A DNA stretch of 64,000 bases from Candidatus Thalassarchaeaceae archaeon (GCA_943841885.1 CALSZZ010000002.1:278262-342261), one strand, 5' to 3'; shown: positions 17,590-27,669, counted from the stretch's first letter. Notes: a model not told the origin generated them from the sequence alone. Translations and numbers: made by a program.

Positions 17590-18837
17590 ATGGCTGAGGA
17601 TTTAGAATTACAACAACGTCGCTTAAAACTAAAAAAAGTTCTTACTGAAGTATCTGCTATGAGGGGAATGGGCACTGAATTAGTATCAGTAATAATCCCT
17701 CCTGATAAGATGATTAGCGATGTAAGGCATCATCTTACGCAAGAAGCCGGCCAAGCTGCAAACATAAAATCTAAATCAACAAAAAAACATGTCACAGATG
17801 CAATAGAATCAGCTATTTCTACTCTTAATAGATATAAAAATCCTGGTGAATTAGGAATAGCATTATTTGTCGGTCATGTAATAACTGGAAATAATAAAAC
17901 CCGACTAATTTCTACTGTGATAGATAATCCGCCAGAAGCATTTCCCTCTTTCAGATACAGATGTGACTCATCTTTTGAATTAAGTCAATTAGAAGAGATG
18001 CTGATAGATAGAACTGCATATGGGCTTTTTGTTATAGATAGATCTGAGGCTGCTTATGGCCTAGCATCAGGAAAAAGATTACATTGTCAAGAACATATTA
18101 CTTCTTTAGTCCCTTCCAAACATGGAAGAGGGGGCCAATCAGCACAAAGATTCGAAAGATTAATTGAAGAAGCTGCTCATAAATTTTTCAAAAAATCAAC
18201 TGAAAGAGCTTGTGCGTACTGGCTTCCCATGATTCAGGATCTTAAAGGAATAATTATCGGAGGACCAGGTGCTACCAAAGATTTTGTAATTAGAAATGAT
18301 TACTTTCACCACGAAATAAAGAAATTGATTCGAGAACCATTTTTTGATGTTGGCTATTCAAATGAAAGTGGACTTAGAGAACTCATCCAAAGAGCGGGAG
18401 GTTTAATGGATCAAATTGAACTAGATGTTGAAAGAAAGATTGTTGATATTTTTCTTCGTGAAGTTATGCAACCTCATCCAAAGGCAACATACGGAGAGTC
18501 AATGATACGTTCTGCACTTGAGCAAGGTGCCGTTGAAACCTTATTACTTTCAGAGGCCATTACAAAGCGTAGAGTACATTGGTCTTGCAAGTCATGCAAA
18601 AATACTTGGGTAAGTACACAAAATAGAACCTCAGAAATTCCATTATGTACTAATTGTAAATCTGAAGAAGTGTTTGAAATGTCTGACAAAACAGTTGATT
18701 TGATAGATGAACTTTCAATCTTAGCAGAGCGAACATCTTCAAAAGTAAGGCTAATCTCATTAGATACTGAAGAAGGAGCTACGTTGGATGCTGCATTTGG
18801 AGGTATAGCAGCTATTCTACGTTATGCATGGTCATGA
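17590..18837 (+). CDS. prf1: Peptide chain release factor aRF1
   Basis: aRF1 recognises all three stop codons and triggers peptide release. The protein (415 residues from ATG 17590) shows NIKSKSTKKH near residue 58 (the NIKS stop-codon loop), the GGQ loop HGRGGQSAQRF near 178-188, and a C-terminal zinc ribbon with CKSCKNTW and CTNCKSEE. It is related to eukaryotic eRF1 and marks the window as archaeal. I prefer ATG 17590 because AGGAGG lies about seven bases upstream; ATG 17566 has no ribosome binding site. argS follows nine bases downstream. Confidence 0.95.
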   Translation: MAEDLELQQRRLKLKKVLTEVSAMRGMGTELVSVIIPPDKMISDVRHHLTQEAGQAANIKSKSTKKHVTDAIESAISTLNRYKNPGELGIALFVGHVITGNNKTRLISTVIDNPPEAFPSFRYRCDSSFELSQLEEMLIDRTAYGLFVIDRSEAAYGLASGKRLHCQEHITSLVPSKHGRGGQSAQRFERLIEEAAHKFFKKSTERACAYWLPMIQDLKGIIIGGPGATKDFVIRNDYFHHEIKKLIREPFFDVGYSNESGLRELIQRAGGLMDQIELDVERKIVDIFLREVMQPHPKATYGESMIRSALEQGAVETLLLSEAITKRRVHWSCKSCKNTWVSTQNRTSEIPLCTNCKSEEVFEMSDKTVDLIDELSILAERTSSKVRLISLDTEEGATLDAAFGGIAAILRYAWS

Positions 18838-18846
18838 GGCGTTATT

Positions 18847-20589
18847 TTGGAAATTTTAATTAAAGATATTTATCCATTTTTCAAAGATGTAATGTCTTCT
18901 TTGAACTTGGATGAACAAATTCTGTCCGGATTACTTGCTCCAGCAACGATTGGAGGAAATACAGATCTTGCGATACCTTGCCATTCACTTTCTAAAATAA
19001 TGAAAAAATCTCCTGTAGATATTTCTGAGGAGATAGTTTCATTAGTTTCCGATGATATTCTTTCTATTGCCAAAGTTTCGTCCAAGAATGGTTTTGTTAA
19101 TATTAGTGCTACAAATAATTATATCGAATGTCAATTATCTCGTATATTTAAAGATGAAAGACTAGGCGTCCTACACGATCAATCACGTACATTTGTTGTT
19201 GACTACTCCGCACCTAATGTCGCCAAGGAAATGCATGTAGGGCACTTGAGATCAACAGTTATCGGAGACTCAATAGTAAGATTATTATCATTTAAAGGAT
19301 ATACTGTATATCGAGAAAATCATATTGGAGATTGGGGCACTCCATTTGGTATGTTGATCGAACATCTTCTTGATTTAGGTGAAGATAAAGCTGCAAAAGA
19401 ATTGGGGGTTGGTGATTTGGATAGTTTTTACAAGCAAGCTAGATCAAAATTCAATACAATTGAAGACTTTGCATCACGATCTCGCAATAGAGTTGTAATG
19501 CTACAAGGAGGCGATAAAGAAACACTACGTCTCTGGAAAATACTAGTTTCCGAATCAATGAGATACTTCAACGAAGTATATTCGATTTTAGGAGTTCTAC
19601 TATCTGATTCTGATATTAAGGGAGAGTCTTCCTATCATGACTTACTGCCGGTTGTTATGGACAGACTATCAAAATCTAATATTTTAATAAATAGCGATGG
19701 AGCAGAAGTTGTTTTTCCTACAAAAAAATGGCTTAATAGAGAAGGAGATGAAATGCCAGTAATTATTCGCAAAGGTGATGGAGGATACAATTATTCTGCT
19801 ACTGATTTAGCATGTATTATTGATCGTATAGAAAGATTAAATTGCACAGATTTAATTTATGTTGTCGGGACGCCTCAAAAACAACATTTTGAAATGGTTT
19901 TTGATGTTGCGGAAATGGCTGGTTTTTTGCACAAAGGTCACAATGCAACACATGTTAATTTCGGGTCAGTACTAAATCAAGATGGAAAAATCCTCAAAAG
20001 TCGAGAGGGTAATACCATAAAACTTGTTGATCTATTATCAGAGTCTATTTCTAGGGCTAAAGATGTAATATCCGAGAAAAATCCAAATTTATCTGCTAAT
20101 GAAAAGTATAATTCTGCGAAAATGATAGGAATAGGGGCAGTCAAATATGCAGATCTTTCAACTGAAAGAAGTAAAGATTATGTCTTTGACTGGGATATAA
20201 TGCTTTCCTTCGAAGGAAATACTGCACCATATCTACAATATGCTTATGCAAGAATTTGTAGTATATTTTCTAAATCGGATATCTCATCTACTTCTCTTTA
20301 TGATTCGATTTTCATCATTATTGATAAAGAAGAAGAACTTTTGGCAAAACGTCTTCTCTCATTTGCAAACATAATTGAAGAATCTATAATTACCTTTTCG
20401 CCTCATAAATTATGTAATTATTTACATTCTCTGGCTTCTTCCTTTGCTTCATTTTATGAGAATTGTCCTGTATTGAAGAATGAGAATAAAGAATTAATTA
20501 AAAGTAGGCTTGCTTTGTGCGATTTAACAGGTAGAACTTTAAAATTAGGTTTAGAATTACTAGGAATAGATTCTCCAGAGAAAATGTAA
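18847..20589 (+). CDS. argS: Arginyl-tRNA synthetase
   Basis: ArgS charges tRNA-Arg. The 580-residue class I enzyme has an N-terminal Add1-like domain (about 1-115), then YSAPNVAKEMHVGHLRST near residues 120-137, which includes the HVGH form of the HIGH motif. GNWGTPFG-like sequence (GDWGTPFG) follows near 160. ILKSREGNTIKL near 383 corresponds to KMSKS, and a helical DALR anticodon-binding domain closes the protein. The start is TTG at 18847, nine bases after the prf1 stop with GAGG upstream; no ATG fits better. It is convergent with the M28 peptidase gene, with the two stops directly adjacent. Confidence 0.95.
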   Translation: MEILIKDIYPFFKDVMSSLNLDEQILSGLLAPATIGGNTDLAIPCHSLSKIMKKSPVDISEEIVSLVSDDILSIAKVSSKNGFVNISATNNYIECQLSRIFKDERLGVLHDQSRTFVVDYSAPNVAKEMHVGHLRSTVIGDSIVRLLSFKGYTVYRENHIGDWGTPFGMLIEHLLDLGEDKAAKELGVGDLDSFYKQARSKFNTIEDFASRSRNRVVMLQGGDKETLRLWKILVSESMRYFNEVYSILGVLLSDSDIKGESSYHDLLPVVMDRLSKSNILINSDGAEVVFPTKKWLNREGDEMPVIIRKGDGGYNYSATDLACIIDRIERLNCTDLIYVVGTPQKQHFEMVFDVAEMAGFLHKGHNATHVNFGSVLNQDGKILKSREGNTIKLVDLLSESISRAKDVISEKNPNLSANEKYNSAKMIGIGAVKYADLSTERSKDYVFDWDIMLSFEGNTAPYLQYAYARICSIFSKSDISSTSLYDSIFIIIDKEEELLAKRLLSFANIIEESIITFSPHKLCNYLHSLASSFASFYENCPVLKNENKELIKSRLALCDLTGRTLKLGLELLGIDSPEKM

Positions 20590-22308
20590 TTAATTATATG
20601 TTAAATGATAAGCAAAACTACCATAAATTATACCAGAGACTGCTAAACTTTCTCCATTAAATCTCTCCATGGTATCCAAATAAGTGTGATATTCAGAAGA
20701 ACCAGAGCCATAACAAGAAATAACATTACCAAATTTTTCTTCACTTATTTGATTCATGAAAGGAGCAAAATCAGAGTTATTAGGCATATCAGGAGTTTCG
20801 ATATATCTAACGTTAATTGAATATTTTTCATATAATGAAGAGAATTGATTTTCAAACTCCTTTACTATATTTTTAATATCCTTAATATCCTTATTATTAT
20901 TCCCGAAAATTGTTACTCCTGTATTTCTCTCTAAATCAACATGGTTCATATCTAGATTTATATACGTCCTTAGATTTTCTTCAAGATTTTCTTTATGTTT
21001 ATTAACCCATTCAGTTGATCCCCAAAGACCTTCTTCTTCGCCTCCCCATGTACAAAACCAAATACTATAGTATGGCTTTCCTTTTTCTTCAAGAAGTAGG
21101 CTGAACTGTCTTGCGATTTCCTGAACTGTTGCAGCGCCTGCAGTGTTATCGACAGCTCCTTGGCCGTTGTATACTGTATCATGATGCGCTCCAAATATAA
21201 TCAATTCTTCAGTTTCTCCTTCTATAATTCCACAAGGGACATATATTGTTTCTTTCCCTTGATTTTGTACATCTATAATCAACTGAACTCTTGATTCGCC
21301 GTCAATGACCTTTTCGGATAAATGTTCACCTGTACTTCTGGAAACCATCATGAGTCCAATATTTTCTGGTAAACTCCCAAATGCCTCAACATCTAATGAT
21401 TTGAAATATGGGACACAATCTCCTTCTACCAAATCATCGCAATTTATATTGTCATTTACTAATATCAGTGCGACTAGTTGATTTTCTTGCGCTCTCTTGA
21501 ATAAAATTGTATTACTTTCTGTTGCAGGTATATCTCCTTCTCCTTCCATTAACCATACTAGCCCTATTTTGTCGGATGCTAAGTCCCAATTTTCACTATC
21601 ACTACCTCTGTTTAAATCAATTATTTCTACAGAATTTGCATATCTAATATCTGTATAACCGCTGTATCCTTGTATTACGTAATCTTCTCTATGTGTAAAT
21701 TGAGTTATTTCTCTATTAGCGTCGGCTAAAGAACATGGACTAAACCCTCCAACTATATTTCCGACATCTCCTGGTTCACATGTGGATAGTTCAAATTGAT
21801 TTCCCATTACAAACATAGGTACTGAAAAATCTTCCAATGTAGAAGGAATTCCCATTTCAGAAAAATTATATTTAATTGAATCTGCTGTATTTTTTTCTTC
21901 TATGGTTCCGGACAATCTACCTCCCCACTCTGGATGACCTAAGTTTACCAAAGTTTGAGTGTAAGATATTGTCTGTTCTATATCAAAGTCAATTAATACA
22001 TATTCATCATCACCTCCAATAAAATTAATTATCTCATCAGAATATAAAAGAGCCCCTCCTGAGGTACCAATAAGTAGGATTGAGATAACTCCCAATGATA
22101 AAATTGGAGTATTTTTGACAACATTATACCCTACTTGAACTTTACTTTTTGTTTTCGTTATGATGCCATTATTAAATATTTCAGCATCGATAATTTCAAA
22201 ATTTTCTAATTTCTTTACTAATTCATCTTTGTTACCACTTTGAGATAAATTACGAGATTTCAATTCATTTTTCAATTGTTTAACGGTCATTTCTCTCCAT
22301 TGTTTCAT
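20590..22308 (-). CDS. SAP-domain-bearing membrane M28 aminopeptidase
   Basis: The protein has an N-terminal SAP-like helix-extension-helix (about residues 5-40: MTVKQLKNELKSRNLSQSG then KDELVKKLE), one membrane segment near residue 70-90, a protease-associated-like insert, and an M28 zinc peptidase domain. Zinc ligands and catalytic residues are visible: GAHHDTVYN, GAVDNTAGAATV, WGGEEEGLWGS and the late EYHTYLDT. M28 enzymes are aminopeptidases or carboxypeptidases; this one should face outward with the SAP part inside. Possible starts are GTG 22323, ATG 22320 and ATG 22308. I chose 22308 because GGTGAG precedes it. It is the last gene of the minus-strand run, 60 bases after the UbiX-like gene. 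Confidence 0.88.
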   Translation of the reverse strand: MKQWREMTVKQLKNELKSRNLSQSGNKDELVKKLENFEIIDAEIFNNGIITKTKSKVQVGYNVVKNTPILSLGVISILLIGTSGGALLYSDEIINFIGGDDEYVLIDFDIEQTISYTQTLVNLGHPEWGGRLSGTIEEKNTADSIKYNFSEMGIPSTLEDFSVPMFVMGNQFELSTCEPGDVGNIVGGFSPCSLADANREITQFTHREDYVIQGYSGYTDIRYANSVEIIDLNRGSDSENWDLASDKIGLVWLMEGEGDIPATESNTILFKRAQENQLVALILVNDNINCDDLVEGDCVPYFKSLDVEAFGSLPENIGLMMVSRSTGEHLSEKVIDGESRVQLIIDVQNQGKETIYVPCGIIEGETEELIIFGAHHDTVYNGQGAVDNTAGAATVQEIARQFSLLLEEKGKPYYSIWFCTWGGEEEGLWGSTEWVNKHKENLEENLRTYINLDMNHVDLERNTGVTIFGNNNKDIKDIKNIVKEFENQFSSLYEKYSINVRYIETPDMPNNSDFAPFMNQISEEKFGNVISCYGSGSSEYHTYLDTMERFNGESLAVSGIIYGSFAYHLTYN

Positions 22309-22368
22309 TCCCCTCACCATCACGTTATTGGAATTGTCTTTTTTCCATGAGTATCAATAATTATTTTC

Positions 22369-22947
22369 TTATTTTTTTTGAACTTCTGTCCCCTTCCATC
22401 TCTTTCCTAAATTATGTTCAATGTCCAATTGATCCATAATTCTTGCAACTACGAAGTCAATCAATTCTTCTATAGATTTAGGTTTGTGGTAGAATCCAGG
22501 ACTCGCTGGTAGTATGATTACACCCCATGTTGACATTTTCGTCATCGCTTCTAGGTGAGCAGTTGCAAATGGAGTTTCCCTGGGGACTATTATTAGTTTT
22601 CTACGTTCTTTCAAGGCCACCAAAGCACTTCTAGTGGCTAAATTATCAGAAATTCCTGCTGCTATCTTTCCTATTGTTGTCCCACTTGTCGGGCACAGTA
22701 TATATGCATCATATTTAGCAGAACCAGAAGCTGGCCTAGCAGCTAAGTTTTTATTATCATGTAGTGTGATATTTTCTCTGTTGGCCATCTCTTGAGGAGT
22801 CATTGAACATTCTAAATCTAGATTTATTGAACCAGCATTAGTAACTATCAAATCTATTTCCCAGTTTGCTTCCGAAAGTGCTTCAACTAGTCTCACTGCA
22901 TATTGTGCTCCGGAGGCACCTGTAACTGCGACTACTGCCCTTTGCAT
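22369..22947 (-). CDS. ubiX: UbiX-like flavin prenyltransferase
   Basis: UbiX joins dimethylallyl phosphate to reduced FMN, making the prenylated flavin used by UbiD decarboxylases. The 192-residue protein begins with AVVAVTGASGAQYAVRL, the FMN-binding loop, and has PTSGTTIGKIAAGISDNLATR near residue 90 and KLIIVPRETPFATAHLEAM near 120-138, all typical of the UbiX/Pad1 family. The frame extends to 22962, but ATG 22947 fits the family start. No UbiD gene is in this window. It lies downstream of the class V aminotransferase in the lipoate/branched-chain dehydrogenase run. Confidence 0.92.
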   Translation of the reverse strand: MQRAVVAVTGASGAQYAVRLVEALSEANWEIDLIVTNAGSINLDLECSMTPQEMANRENITLHDNKNLAARPASGSAKYDAYILCPTSGTTIGKIAAGISDNLATRSALVALKERRKLIIVPRETPFATAHLEAMTKMSTWGVIILPASPGFYHKPKSIEELIDFVVARIMDQLDIEHNLGKRWKGTEVQKK

Positions 22948-22990
22948 GAAAAGCCGTATCATTCTTGTAATTTGAAGTGTTGCCTAAATA

Positions 22991-24178
22991 TTATACACAT
23001 TCATTCAATGATTCTGCTAGATATTTATATTCATCTTTATGGTTGTAAAGTTGAGAAGATATACGAATATATCTTGTATTGTGTAGTTTCCAAGGAAATA
23101 CTGGAACTTGGATAGAATATTCATCTAATAATTTATTGTGTAAAGGATCTCCTTGAATGCTAAAGGGTGGAATTTCTTTATCTGGGAGCTCTAAAGAAGC
23201 TATCGCGGAGACCATATCATCTGGAAAAGGAGGCCTAATTCCTAACTCATCACATAATATATTTCTTCCCTGTATCGCTAATTTTCGATTCTTTTTTATT
23301 ATCTCGTCCCATCCTCCATTAACCATCATTTCCATATGTTGAATAGATTTAGGAATACACATCCACGGAGTTGGATCATACGTCCCTGACCATGCGAATT
23401 CAAACTCAAATTTGTCTTGTGCTTCTCCTGTAAAGGAAGCCCCGTGGCTGATACTCAAAGGTGTAATATTTTTTTTCTTATCTTCACGTATATGCAAAAA
23501 TGCAGAACCTTTTGGACTACATAACCATTTGTGACAATTTCCGGTAACATATGCTGCATTTATTTGTCTCAAATCTAGATCTATAATTCCGGCTCCATGT
23601 GCAGCATCTAATAAGACATCTATATTTTCTTTTTCCAATCTTCTTATTATTTCTTCAAAAGGCATCCTCATCCCAGTCGGACTTGTTACTGTATCAATTA
23701 ATGCCAATACAGTCTTTTCACTCACAGAATTCATTATAATATCTACTACTTCTTTTTGATTTTTTACATCGAATGGAATTTCCACAACTATTGTTTCTGC
23801 ACCCACACTTTTTGTAACATAGTCTACTGTATTTCGACATGCTTCATATGTATGGTCTGTTACAATAATCTGATCTCCATTTTTTAAATCAAGATTTTTT
23901 AAAATAGTATTAACTCCATATGTAGCATTTGTGACAAATACTAATCCTTCGGGATCAGCATTAATAAATTTAGATAATACCTGAATCGATTTCTTCCAAT
24001 AGTCAAAATATTCTCTTTCAAAGAATCTTACGGGGTCATTTTCTATTTTTCTCCTATATTCTCCCTGTTGCTTCAAAACCTCAATGGGACTTGCACCATA
24101 TGAACCATGATTAAGGAAAACAGTATCCTCATCTAATTGCCAATATTTAGAAAGAACACTCTTTTGCGGTAAGGCCAT
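22991..24178 (-). CDS. Class V aminotransferase, isopenicillin-N-epimerase-like
   Basis: This PLP enzyme of fold type I starts with FLNHGSYGASP near residue 20 and carries the Schiff-base lysine in TGNCHKWLCSPKGSAFL near 220. The aspartate that pairs with the PLP nitrogen is in LLDAAHGAG. The family includes cysteine desulfurases and isopenicillin N epimerases; the N-terminal and lysine motifs are closest to the epimerase-like group, most of which have no known substrate. ATG 24178 lies eight bases after the lipB stop; the TTG at 24199 would overlap lipB. It is not necessarily linked to antibiotic synthesis. Confidence 0.85.
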   Translation of the reverse strand: MALPQKSVLSKYWQLDEDTVFLNHGSYGASPIEVLKQQGEYRRKIENDPVRFFEREYFDYWKKSIQVLSKFINADPEGLVFVTNATYGVNTILKNLDLKNGDQIIVTDHTYEACRNTVDYVTKSVGAETIVVEIPFDVKNQKEVVDIIMNSVSEKTVLALIDTVTSPTGMRMPFEEIIRRLEKENIDVLLDAAHGAGIIDLDLRQINAAYVTGNCHKWLCSPKGSAFLHIREDKKKNITPLSISHGASFTGEAQDKFEFEFAWSGTYDPTPWMCIPKSIQHMEMMVNGGWDEIIKKNRKLAIQGRNILCDELGIRPPFPDDMVSAIASLELPDKEIPPFSIQGDPLHNKLLDEYSIQVPVFPWKLHNTRYIRISSQLYNHKDEYKYLAESLNECV

Positions 24179-24186
24179 AATTAATT

Positions 24187-24852
24187 CTAAGGCAACCAAT
24201 CTAATGGTTTTTGTGGAATCCTCTCCAAAACTCTCTCAATATTTGAAATAAGTGCTTTCTCTAGGCTTTCTCTATCAATTAGTTTCCCTTCTATATCATG
24301 TGTATATCCTAATTTATCCAATGAGGTTGTCACTTTTTTTTCTAGTCCGCAACATAATAAAGACTCAATCCTCTCACCGGGGGTGGCGTAGTTCAGTGCT
24401 AATCCATGTCTACTTACCCAATGGAGAAATGCCAAACCTATTGAACAGATTTTTTTATCATCTACCCACACTCCCATCATCTCTTTATTCCTGTAACCAT
24501 TGATGCCACAATCATGTAGTGTTCTAATTACTAATTCTTCCATTTTACCTATTATAGCCCTAATATTTTGTTCGCCTGGATCCCATTTAATAATTGGATA
24601 AACAACTAGTTGACCCGGGCCATGCCACGTAATACCTCCGCCTCTATCAACGTTGGAAGTTTCATAATCCTCATCTACAATTATATTTTCCCTCACTGCC
24701 TTAGCCCCCATGGTAACTATTTCGGGGTGCTCAACTAAAATTATAACATCATTAATTTCATTATTTATTCGCAACTTTTGTATTCTCTTCATTTCGTCAT
24801 CTACTACTTTGTGAGGCAGGATCCCTGCTCTAAGGATTTTAATTTCTTTCAA
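24187..24852 (-). CDS. lipB: Octanoyltransferase LipB
   Basis: LipB moves an octanoyl group from acyl carrier protein to the lipoyl domain lysine of E2 subunits. LipA then inserts the sulfurs. The 221-residue protein shows VEHPEIVTMG near residue 41, RGGGITWHGPGQLVVYP near 70-86, the lysine in KKICSIGLAF near 133, and SRHGLALN near 146. A cysteine (LLCCG) sits where the catalytic Cys is expected. The start is TTG at 24852 with GAGGGAT upstream. It lies directly after the E3 gene and belongs functionally to the branched-chain dehydrogenase operon with lipA. Confidence 0.92.
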   Translation of the reverse strand: MKEIKILRAGILPHKVVDDEMKRIQKLRINNEINDVIILVEHPEIVTMGAKAVRENIIVDEDYETSNVDRGGGITWHGPGQLVVYPIIKWDPGEQNIRAIIGKMEELVIRTLHDCGINGYRNKEMMGVWVDDKKICSIGLAFLHWVSRHGLALNYATPGERIESLLCCGLEKKVTTSLDKLGYTHDIEGKLIDRESLEKALISNIERVLERIPQKPLDWLP

Positions 24853-24860
24853 CTAATCCC

Positions 24861-26299
24861 TCAAGATATGTGTATCGCGTGACCTAATGTCTTCAAAACA
24901 CCTTCATGGAATGATTCCGTCATTGTCGGATGTGCATGCACAGTATCAGCAATGTCTTCTAATAAAGCACCCATTTCTAATGCTAATACAAATTCTCCAC
25001 TTAATTCTGCAATATGAGTGCCAACAGCTTGAATGCCAAGAATGACATGATCAGATTTCCTTGCCGTCACTCGAATAAAGCCACCAGTTTTCTCAGCCTC
25101 TAGTGTGAGTGCTCTACCATTAGCCGCCAAAGGAAATTTTCCAGTGATAACTTCTTCACCCAAATCTCTTGCTTCATCTGGACTTAATCCAACTGATACA
25201 ATTTCAGGTTCAGTGAAAACTATTGCTGGAATGGCAACTTTATCGAAATCTCTATTCTTTCCAGCAATTATTTCAGCCACCATTTCTCCTTGTGCACTCG
25301 CTTTATGGGCCAACATCGGCTCTCCTGCAACATCTCCAATTGCAAATACGCCAGGCGCAGAGGTTCTACATTTTCTGTCAATTCTAATGAAATTACCTGA
25401 TGAATCCATTCTAATTCCCATATTTTCTAAACCCCAACCCTTTGAATTTGGTCTCCTTCCGACAGTAACTAATACTTTGTCAACTTTTACAGTGTGTTCT
25501 TCTTTATCTTTTTCAAATCGTAAATGAACTTTCCTAGAAGCTCCTTTCCCTTTAATCTCAGCACCCCTAGCCAATGCTTTGGTGTGGATTGAAACTTTCT
25601 TCATTTTCAACCATCTTTCTAAAGGTCTTCTAATTTCTTTATCTATTATTGAAAGAATATCATCTAAACCTTCTATGACAGTTACTTCAGTTCCTAATTT
25701 AGTCAATGCGCATCCTAATTCTAATCCTATATATCCTCCGCCTACTATTGCAACACTTTTTGGAAGTTCTTTAAGTTCTAATGCGCCTGTTGAAGATAAG
25801 ATAAATTCTTCATCACATGGCATGAATGGTAGGTCTATTGGACTTGATCCTGTTGCAATTATGACATTCTCCGATTCAATATTTATTATACCATTTTTAG
25901 TTTTTACATTACAACTCTTTGAACTTTGAAAACTCGCCCAACCCTCAATTATCTCAACACCCGCTCCTTTCAGTAGAGATTCAACACCTTTTGTTAATTT
26001 ATTTACTATCGAATCTTTCCATAATGTCATGGCCTCCATATCGATTTCTACTTTTCCATCAATGGTAAGTCCCATATGGTTATCTTGAGATGAATGTTTT
26101 TGTAATGCTTCAAATCTCTCTGCACTATGAATTATTGCTTTACTTGGGATGCACCCTACGTTGAGACAAACCCACTCCTGCCTTATTTCCTTCTACAATA
26201 ACAGTATCTAGGGCCCAACTGTCCAGCTCTAATGGCTGCAACATAGCCCCCTGGTCCTGCTCCTATTACCAAAACTTGACATTTACGTGTTTCTGACAT
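24861..26299 (-). CDS. lpdA: Dihydrolipoamide dehydrogenase (E3), frame broken near the N-terminus
   Basis: E3 reoxidises dihydrolipoamide of the dehydrogenase complex with NAD+, using FAD. The uninterrupted part (24861-26075) holds the NAD-binding loop AIVGGGYIGLELG, the second FAD motif FAIGDVAGEPMLAHKA and the C-terminal HAHPTMTE with the active-site His. The N-terminus starts at ATG 26299 (MSETRKCQVLVIGAGPGGYV). The frame is then lost near 26211-26216 (a GGGCCC run) and again near 26165-26176. The redox-active CLNVGC (26150-26168) is back in the frame of the main part. Each break is one extra base. Since all key motifs survive, sequence error is likelier than loss of function. E2 overlaps the start by 17 bases. 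Confidence 0.9.
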
Positions 26300-27622
26300 T
26301 TGACGACCTCACATAAAGATAAGAGCTGGAGTTTCCAAACATTCTTTTTAGATTCTGAATTAAAGCCGCGCCATCTGCTCCATCTACTACTCTGTGATCA
26401 AATGAACTTGATACGTTCATTATCCTTCTAATGACAATGTTTCCATCTCTGACGACAGGCATTTCTCGAGCATTATGAACTCCAAGTATTGCTACTTCTG
26501 GATGATTTATTATTGGTGTAGCGCCAAGACCTCCATCTCTTCCTAAACTTGTTATCGTAAACGTAGATCCACTTAATTCATCCAAGCTCGCTGTTCCATT
26601 TCTAGCAGAACTTGATACTCTTTGCATCTCAGATTGCTGCCCTCCAAATATCCATCGCTTCTACATGTTTTACGACTGGAACATACAATCCTCGTTCTGT
26701 TTGTGTTGCTATTCCAATATGTAGGGCACCAAATCCTACTTACGATATTGGCCCTGGTCATCATATCTAGCATTAGATTCAGGGTGCTGAGGCAATTATT
26801 TTACTTAGTGCAATCATTATGAAGGGTAAGTAGGTTAGTTTTGGTTTGCGTTTCATCTCTAGTTTCATTTAATGCCTGTCTTAATTTTTCTAATTCTGTA
26901 ATATCAATTTCTTCAAAATATGAGAAAATGAGGTATTGTTCTTTTACTAATTACCATCTGTTCTGCAATTTTTCTTCGTAAACCAACAACCTTTACTTCT
27001 GTAATATCTTCTCTTTTCATTTTAATAGAATTTATTTTATTATCTCCTGTCATTCCGTCTGATGCTACATACAAATCTATATCTGAGTGGACGTATTCTA
27101 CCAGCAGGACCAGTTCCGTTTATTGTTGTGAGATTGACTCCAATCTCTCTAGCTCTTCTTCTAACGGCTGGACTCGCTAAGGTCTTTCTGTGAGCACTTT
27201 TACTATTGGATAATGATGTATTTTTAGAGCGCCGCAACAGGTTCACGCACTGCAACAGGTTCACGCACTGCAACAGGCCTCAGGCACTGCAACAGGTTCA
27301 GGCACTGCAACAGGTTCAGGCACTGCAACTGGCTCTGAAACATCTAAAATATCTGAAATTTCATTACTTTCGTCAGATGAATCTAAATCAAAACTAATGA
27401 GAGTTGTTCCTACAGCCACCATATCTCCTATGTCTCCACTTAGTGATGACACCACACCCATTCACCGGAGATGGTATTGTAACAGTAGCTTTATCAGTCT
27501 TCACATCAACTAATGGCATCATCTTCTTTCACAGTAGAGCCAATGACAACGTGCCATGTCACTATTTCTCCTTCTACTACTCCTTCTCCAATATCTGGAA
27601 GTTTAAATTCATAATTTACCAT
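26283..27622 (-). pseudogene. bkdB: Branched-chain 2-oxoacid dehydrogenase E2, with many frame breaks (probably sequence errors)
   Basis: E2 carries lipoate and transfers the acyl group to CoA. From ATG 27622 (AGGAGGA just upstream) the parts appear in the right order but in changing frames: a lipoyl domain ([14 protein letters not shown], lysine in DVKTDKATV), a Pro-Glu-Val-Ala linker, a peripheral-subunit-binding domain (SPAVRRRAREIGV) and a catalytic domain ending in SSFDHRVVDGADG. Frame breaks lie near 27516, 27458, 27280, 27232, 27092, 26926, 26841, 26788, 26754, 26733 and 26630. Where I could locate them they are single added bases beside short runs such as CC, GGG or TTTT. Between breaks the coding is intact. 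I read it as a functional gene in a poorly resolved stretch, but true decay cannot be excluded. Confidence 0.85.
27233..27337. repeat. Tandem 18-bp repeat in the E2 linker
   Basis: About five to six copies of an 18-base unit (GCACTGCAACAGGTTCAG or its C variant) lie head to tail. On the minus strand they code for a Glu-Pro-Val-Ala-Val-Pro linker, as expected between the lipoyl and binding domains of E2. One copy (27265-27283) is 19 bases long, with GCCTC in place of GTTCA-like sequence. That extra base throws the frame, which is direct evidence for a single-base insertion. Confidence 0.85.
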
Positions 27623-27669
27623 TTTAGTCCTCCTGAGTTTTTTTTATCGCTCCAATTATTCTAGATGTA

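Noticed and set aside
27233-27337. Short repeats resembling a CRISPR array
   Set aside because: Units are 18 bases with no spacers and code for a Pro-Val-Ala linker in E2; no cas genes are present.
26283-27622. True pseudogenisation of the E2 gene
   Set aside because: Breaks are single added bases beside short runs, with clean coding between them, and they also touch both neighbouring genes. Local error fits better, though only reads can settle it.
27404-27664. Plus-strand open frame of 86 codons
   Set aside because: It lies antisense to the lipoyl domain of E2 and has no family likeness.
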